In this document: positions 5,717 to 8,959 of the stretch, piece after piece
Layout: the number at the start of each line of letters is the position of its first letter
How positions within the stretch are numbered: position 1 is the first letter of the stretch
NCBI GenBank assembly: GCA_028751055.1
Contig: JAQZDD010000023.1
Coordinates: forward strand, 1-8,959
Source of the DNA: Euryarchaeota archaeon Ods04
GTDB taxonomy: Archaea; Halobacteriota; Halobacteria; Halobacteriales; Halorutilaceae
Length of the DNA stretch: 8,959 nt
Reading direction: 5' to 3'
Program-made: the position numbers and the translations under genes
The notes under the pieces: model-generated
Databases searched by the model: none
What the model saw: only the letters and a program-made list of their open reading frames with translations
What the model was told of the DNA's origin: nothing

Positions 5717-7155
5717 TGGAGCCGTACGTGCTTCTCGCCGACCAGCTACCCGAGTCGGCTCTTTCGCTCGTCTACCTCGTCGCAGCGATACTGTTCATAC
5801 AAGGTCTGCGCGACATGACGCATCCGCGTACTGCGGTGCGTGGCAACCTGCTTTCGGCTGGCGGTATGCTCTTAGCCGTCGGCATTACGGTGCTCTGGTT
5901 CGAGATACTGTCGCCAGTCGTTCTCATAGGCGGACTCGTCGTGGGTTCGCTCGTGGGTGCCTTCTTAGCCGTCAAGGTACAGATGACGCAGATGCCCCAG
6001 CTCGTCGGCGTCTTCAACGGCTTCGGCGGCGGCGCGTCGACGGTCGTAGCGGGTGCGGAACTCCTCGAAATATCCGGTGGCTTACCCGTCGACGTCGGAG
6101 TCGCGGCGGTCTTCTCGGGTATCGTAGGCTCCGTGACGTTCTTCGGTAGCATGGTCGCCGCAGGAAAGCTACACGGCACGATAGACTCGTCCGCTATCCG
6201 TTACAAGGGCGAGCACGCCGTCAAGGTTCTTCTCCTTGTCGTGGCTCTCATAGCGGGCATCTACATGGTAGCACAGCCCGGTATGGTACCCGCACTCGAA
6301 GCCGACTGGGTGCCGTCGTACTGGGTGCTCGTGCTCGCCGCGTCGGTGCTCGGCATAGCACTCGTCATACCCATCGGTGGCGCGGACATGCCCGTCGTCA
6401 TCGCGCTACTCAACTCGTACTCGGGTCTTGCCGCGGCGGGTACCGGCTTCGTCATAGGCAACACCGCGCTCATAATCGCGGGTACGCTCGTCGGTGCGGC
6501 GGGTGCAATACTAACGGTCATCATGTGCGAGTCGATGAACCGGTCGCTCTCGAACGTCCTGTTCGGCGGATGGGGCGAAGAAGCAGCGTCCAGCGAAGAG
6601 ATGGACGAAATCTACGAGGGCAACATAAAGGAGACCTCGCCTGTGGAGGTCGAGATGCTCCTTGACACCGCCGACCGCGTCGTCATCGTGCCCGGATACG
6701 GCATGGCTGTCGCGCAGGCACAGCATGCCGTCGCCGAACTCTCCGAACTCTTGGCGGAGAACGACGTCGAAGTTGAGTTCGGCATACATCCCGTCGCCGG
6801 CAGGATGCCGGGACACATGAACGTCCTGCTTGCGGAGGCGGACGTTCCGTACGACAGGATGAAAGAGCTTGAGGAGATAAACCCGACGTTCAAACAGACC
6901 GACGTGGTCATCGTGACGGGTGCGAACGACGTTGTCAACCCGCTTGCGAACACCGACGACTCCAGCCCTATCGCAGGCATGCCCGTTCTCAACGTCTCGG
7001 ACGCACGTACGGTCATCGTCAACAAGAGGAGCCTCAGCCCCGGCTTCTCGGGAATTCCGAACCCGCTGTTCGCCGAGGACAACACGAGCATGCTGTTCGG
7101 TGACGGAAAGGAGACGATGCAGGAACTCGTCAACGAGTACAAGGAGAACCACTGA
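5716..7155 (+). CDS. pntB: NAD(P) transhydrogenase subunit beta (membrane dII and NADP(H)-binding dIII)
   Basis: The 479-residue subunit has a multi-helix membrane domain (about 15-285) and a soluble NADP(H)-binding domain dIII (about 305-479). In dII the segment MPQLVGVFNGFGGGAS (93-108) corresponds to the E. coli channel helix containing beta-His91, but Asn101 sits at that place. GGADMPVVIALLNSYSG (221-237) keeps the conserved channel asparagine (N233, matching E. coli N222). In dIII the fingerprint PGYGMAVAQAQH is at 326-337, GIHPVAGRMPGHMNVLLAEA at 356-375, VTGANDVVNP at 400-409, NKRSL at 436-440 (Lys-Arg expected to bind the NADP 2'-phosphate) and the NPLFAEDNTSMLFGD loop at 449-463. Where E. 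coli has GYAG, this protein has GFSG (443-446). The gene ends the operon, facing the unknown repeat protein gene with 27 nt between the stops. No clear terminator hairpin is visible there. Confidence 0.96.
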   Translation: MEPYVLLADQLPESALSLVYLVAAILFIQGLRDMTHPRTAVRGNLLSAGGMLLAVGITVLWFEILSPVVLIGGLVVGSLVGAFLAVKVQMTQMPQLVGVFNGFGGGASTVVAGAELLEISGGLPVDVGVAAVFSGIVGSVTFFGSMVAAGKLHGTIDSSAIRYKGEHAVKVLLLVVALIAGIYMVAQPGMVPALEADWVPSYWVLVLAASVLGIALVIPIGGADMPVVIALLNSYSGLAAAGTGFVIGNTALIIAGTLVGAAGAILTVIMCESMNRSLSNVLFGGWGEEAASSEEMDEIYEGNIKETSPVEVEMLLDTADRVVIVPGYGMAVAQAQHAVAELSELLAENDVEVEFGIHPVAGRMPGHMNVLLAEADVPYDRMKELEEINPTFKQTDVVIVTGANDVVNPLANTDDSSPIAGMPVLNVSDARTVIVNKRSLSPGFSGIPNPLFAEDNTSMLFGDGKETMQELVNEYKENH

Positions 7156-7182
7156 AACAGAAGACCGGCGGAGAGACGAGCC

Positions 7183-8181
7183 TCAGCCGAGAAGTCTGCT
7201 GAGGAAGCCGCCACTGTCGTCGGGTTCGTCGGGACCACGCCGTATAGCTTCTTTCAGGAAAACGTCAACTCCTCTACCGTTGAGATAGCCGACGAGTACT
7301 GCGTCGGTTCCGTCCGAACCGCTCATTAGGTCACGTGCGTAGCTGAGAACCGCCGCACCCTGTGCCGTCAGCACGCCGTCGTCGTCTGTCCAGCCGAGTT
7401 CGACGAATATATCGTCGTCGTGGCTCAGGGAGTCCGTCCAGACGTCGCCGACACAGAAGGTGCCCTCCGACACGTCGGCGTCGGCACCCCTGACGAAAGC
7501 CGTGACGGTTGTTTTGCCCAGAAGGTCAAGGTCGGCTTTTTCGAGTATCTTGGATATCTCGTGCTTCGGAACGTCGGACGCTGCGGCTTTTTCGAGAGCC
7601 TCGGTCGCAGGCAGTCCGTCGTCGGCGTACTCGTCTTCGTGAGTTTCTGCACCGTTTTCGTCGGCGTCGGTGTCGTCTATGTCGTGCGTGTCTTCGGATG
7701 CCGTTTCTTCTTGTTCCGGACTGTCGGTTTCTGCTTCGTCCTGCGCTCCCTTTTCGAGTTTCTCTTCTCTTCGTTCCGTTTCACCCTGTGCTCCGTTTTC
7801 GAGTTTCTCTTCCTGTACCGGTTCATCCTGCGCCGCGTTTTTGGGTTTCTCTTCCTGTGCCGCTTCACCCTGTGCTCCCTTTTCGAGTTCCCGTTCCTGT
7901 ACTGCTTCATCCCGCGCCGCGTTTTTGGGCTTCTTTTCTTGTACCGGTTCGTTCTCTGCCCCCTTTTCGGGTTCCTCTTCCTGTACCGGTTCGCCCTGTA
8001 CTCTGTTTTCAGGTTCCTCTTCTCCTCGTTCCGCTTCGTCCCGCGCCGAGTCGTCGGACCTCAAACTTTCGCCTGCCTCCTCTATGTAGCCCCATCCTTC
8101 GGAGCCGTCAGGCAGACCGTCTAGAATATCATTACCACGCTCATCCGTCCCCTCAGCCGTCCCGGTTTCTTTCTCAACCAT
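7183..8181 (-). CDS. Acidic protein with 14-residue tandem repeats and an unrecognised C-terminal domain
   Basis: I do not recognise this 332-residue protein. It has three parts. Residues 1-53 are acidic and polar, including DILDGLPDGSEGWGYIEEAG. Residues 54-152 are seven tandem copies of a 14-residue unit of the form EEKPxNAAQDEPVQ or EEKLEKGAQGExxx, rich in Glu, Lys, Gln and Ala. They are probably disordered or helical/coiled. Residues 153-195 are a second acidic low-complexity linker. Residues about 196-317 look like a folded domain, including KHEISKILEKADLDLLGKTT, a lone cysteine (C243), FVELGW, LTAQGAAVLSYARDL and DAVLVGYLNGRGVDVFLKEA. The end reads GGFLSRLLG. No signal peptide or membrane helix is seen, so it is probably cytoplasmic. 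The start at 8181 is the only in-frame ATG before the repeats. No strong Shine-Dalgarno is present. ACAAAAA near 8224-8230 on the minus strand could be a TATA element. Acidic composition and ATA usage match the neighbours, which argues against recent transfer. Confidence 0.85.
   Translation of the reverse strand: MVEKETGTAEGTDERGNDILDGLPDGSEGWGYIEEAGESLRSDDSARDEAERGEEEPENRVQGEPVQEEEPEKGAENEPVQEKKPKNAARDEAVQERELEKGAQGEAAQEEKPKNAAQDEPVQEEKLENGAQGETERREEKLEKGAQDEAETDSPEQEETASEDTHDIDDTDADENGAETHEDEYADDGLPATEALEKAAASDVPKHEISKILEKADLDLLGKTTVTAFVRGADADVSEGTFCVGDVWTDSLSHDDDIFVELGWTDDDGVLTAQGAAVLSYARDLMSGSDGTDAVLVGYLNGRGVDVFLKEAIRRGPDEPDDSGGFLSRLLG
7726..8022 (-). repeat. 42-bp tandem repeat, about seven units, inside the coding region
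   Basis: The units encode residues 54-152 of the acidic protein. Clear 42-nt units on the plus strand are 7823-7864, 7865-7906, 7907-7948 and 7949-7990. By eye, units 7823-7864 and 7907-7948 match at 36 of 42 positions, while adjacent units 7823-7864 and 7865-7906 match at 30 of 42. This suggests an 84-bp higher-order period, with 'KPKNAA' and '(L/P)EKGA' units alternating. The unit nearest 7767 carries one extra codon (Arg-Arg). A degenerate further copy (SARDEAERG, residues 45-53) precedes the first unit. All length changes keep the frame. Confidence 0.85.
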
Positions 8182-8292
8182 TTTTCTACCCTACGAAATC
8201 ATGACAGCAGCTTTCGCGTCCGGTTTTTGTACCTACGCTGATACGTTAACTCTGCTTCCTAAGATATCAGGAAAAGTCTGAATAGGGGCTGA
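8182..8292. promoter_or_regulatory. Intergenic region between the HTH_10 regulator and the repeat protein gene
   Basis: This 111-nt gap contains an inverted repeat TTCCT (8256-8260) / AGGAA (8269-8273) around a central AAGATATC, and GTTAAC at 8245-8250. On the minus strand these lie about 65-90 nt upstream of the repeat protein start, where an upstream regulator site could be. The function is inferred only from position. Confidence 0.3.
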
Positions 8293-8300
8293 TTAATCAG
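8289..8300. repeat. Perfect 12-bp palindrome over the stop codon of the regulator gene
   Basis: CTGATTAATCAG is a perfect palindrome that includes the minus-strand TAA stop at 8293-8295. It is too short and AT-rich for a stable hairpin terminator, and no T-tract follows. It could be a protein binding site or chance. Confidence 0.35.
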
Positions 8301-8937
8301 AACCGTCCAAGAGCTTGTCGACGAGCTTCTTCTCCGCAGTACGGAGATGCTGGTGGAAGGTCGTGGCTGTTATCCCCATCTCGTCGGCGAGGTCCTGCCC
8401 CGACATCTCGCGCGGCGACTCGAAGAAGCCGCTCTCGTACGCGAGACGTAGGACGGTTCTCTGCCGCTCGGTCAGGTCATCGAGAGGTGTACCCCCTCCG
8501 TAGTCCGTCTCGTTAGTCTTCCTCGCCGCGAGTTCGACACGCGGATACTCCTCCGACACGACGTTGAGGAGCTGACGTGCGTCGGTTCCCTGCGGTATGT
8601 CAACGTCGACGAGGAGACCGTTGCCGTCAGAGGCGTACCGTGACACCCTTCCGCCGAGCTTTATCGCCTGCTGAACCACGCTCATACGTGGAACTGTCGC
8701 GCTGTGACCGTCGATAGTATCGGAAATCTCAACGCCCGTGTCGTCGGCAACCCTGCGGACAGCAGTACCGTCGGCTTTGGTCTTGAAGTAGACCGTTGTG
8801 CCGTCACCGCCGGGTACGACGGAGTTTATACGTACCTCCTCGCCAAGTTCGTTTACGAGTTCCGAGAAGAAACACCGCACGTCATCCTTTATACGTAGGG
8901 TGATACGGTTGAAGCCTCCCGAGAGTATCGACTCCAT
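8293..8937 (-). CDS. Bacterio-opsin-activator (Bat) type HTH_10 transcription regulator
   Basis: The 214-residue product ends in an HTH_10 domain (about 154-210). It includes LTERQRTVLRLAYESGFFES, PREMSGQDLADEMGITATTF and HQHLRTAEKKLVDKLL, the pattern shared by haloarchaeal Bat-like regulators. The N-terminal 150 residues carry alternating strands and helices (NRITLRIKDDVRCFFSELVN, GLLVDVDIPQGTDARQLLNV), as expected of the sensor/bacterioopsin-activator associated region, but without a motif that names a ligand. The length is typical for the single-sensor class. The start at 8937 is uncertain. The frame stays open upstream through seven more codons to the window edge, and there is no Shine-Dalgarno before this ATG, so the true start may lie outside. 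Which genes it controls cannot be read from the sequence. The acidic repeat protein gene lies downstream on the same strand, 111 nt away. Confidence 0.85.
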   Translation of the reverse strand: MESILSGGFNRITLRIKDDVRCFFSELVNELGEEVRINSVVPGGDGTTVYFKTKADGTAVRRVADDTGVEISDTIDGHSATVPRMSVVQQAIKLGGRVSRYASDGNGLLVDVDIPQGTDARQLLNVVSEEYPRVELAARKTNETDYGGGTPLDDLTERQRTVLRLAYESGFFESPREMSGQDLADEMGITATTFHQHLRTAEKKLVDKLLDGSD

Positions 8938-8959
8938 CTGTTCGACTGAGGTGAATGCG

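Noticed and set aside
6511..7152. Two long minus-strand frames opposite the dIII part of pntB (6511-7152 and 6612-7238)
   Set aside because: The plus strand carries all conserved dIII motifs; the opposite frames lack domains and reflect the absence of stops in GC-rich DNA.
7156..7182. Terminator between pntB and the repeat protein gene
   Set aside because: The 27-nt gap has no T-tract and no convincing hairpin.
7726..8022. CRISPR-like or regulatory repeat array
   Set aside because: The units are contiguous 42-mers with no unique spacers, vary at many bases and keep a reading frame, so this is a coding tandem repeat.
7420..8204. Two long plus-strand frames rich in Phe, Leu, Arg and Pro, opposite the repeat protein
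   Set aside because: They might suggest a repeated hydrophobic membrane protein, but the repeats make any frame without stops stay open. The minus frame has acidic composition matching the neighbours and a folded-looking C-terminal domain.

Overview
The window looks like chromosomal DNA of a halophilic archaeon (class Halobacteria). The evidence is a set of very acidic, Asp/Glu-rich soluble proteins, a surface protein ending in a PGF-CTERM sorting signal, a bacterio-opsin-activator type HTH regulator, Shine-Dalgarno sites of the GGAGGTGA type and GC-rich DNA with AT-rich promoter islands. One trait departs from common haloarchaea: ATA is used heavily for isoleucine in every gene. The exact lineage cannot be named from the sequence alone.

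Layout, left to right. (1) Positions 1-491, minus strand: the N-terminal part of an HTTM (vitamin K-dependent carboxylase-like) membrane protein running off the left edge. (2) 492-587: a short divergent promoter region with an inverted repeat. (3) 588-1883, plus: a secreted, surface-anchored protein with a signal peptide, four PKD domains and a PGF-CTERM tail. (4) 1886-3985, minus: a complete NAD+-dependent DNA ligase (LigA), whose stop lies 2 nt from the PKD gene stop. (5) 3986-4174: a divergent promoter region with an AT-rich island. (6) 4175-7155, plus: a tightly overlapped operon for the proton-translocating NAD(P) transhydrogenase, split as pntAA (NAD-binding dI), pntAB (small membrane part) and pntB (membrane dII plus NADP-binding dIII). 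A 15-codon micro-ORF bridges pntAA and pntAB. (7) 7183-8181, minus: an acidic protein of unknown function with seven 14-residue tandem repeats and a separate C-terminal domain. (8) 8293-8937, minus: a Bat-type HTH_10 transcription regulator that may start beyond the right edge.

The pnt genes work together: dI hands hydride from NADH to NADP+ on dIII while protons cross the membrane through the pntAB/pntB segments, giving NADPH. The other genes appear functionally independent. No mobile element, CRISPR array, tRNA or rRNA was seen. The least explained item is the repeat protein at 7183-8181. The next most interesting are the lack of both histidines I know from transhydrogenase proton channels and the micro-ORF inside the pnt operon.
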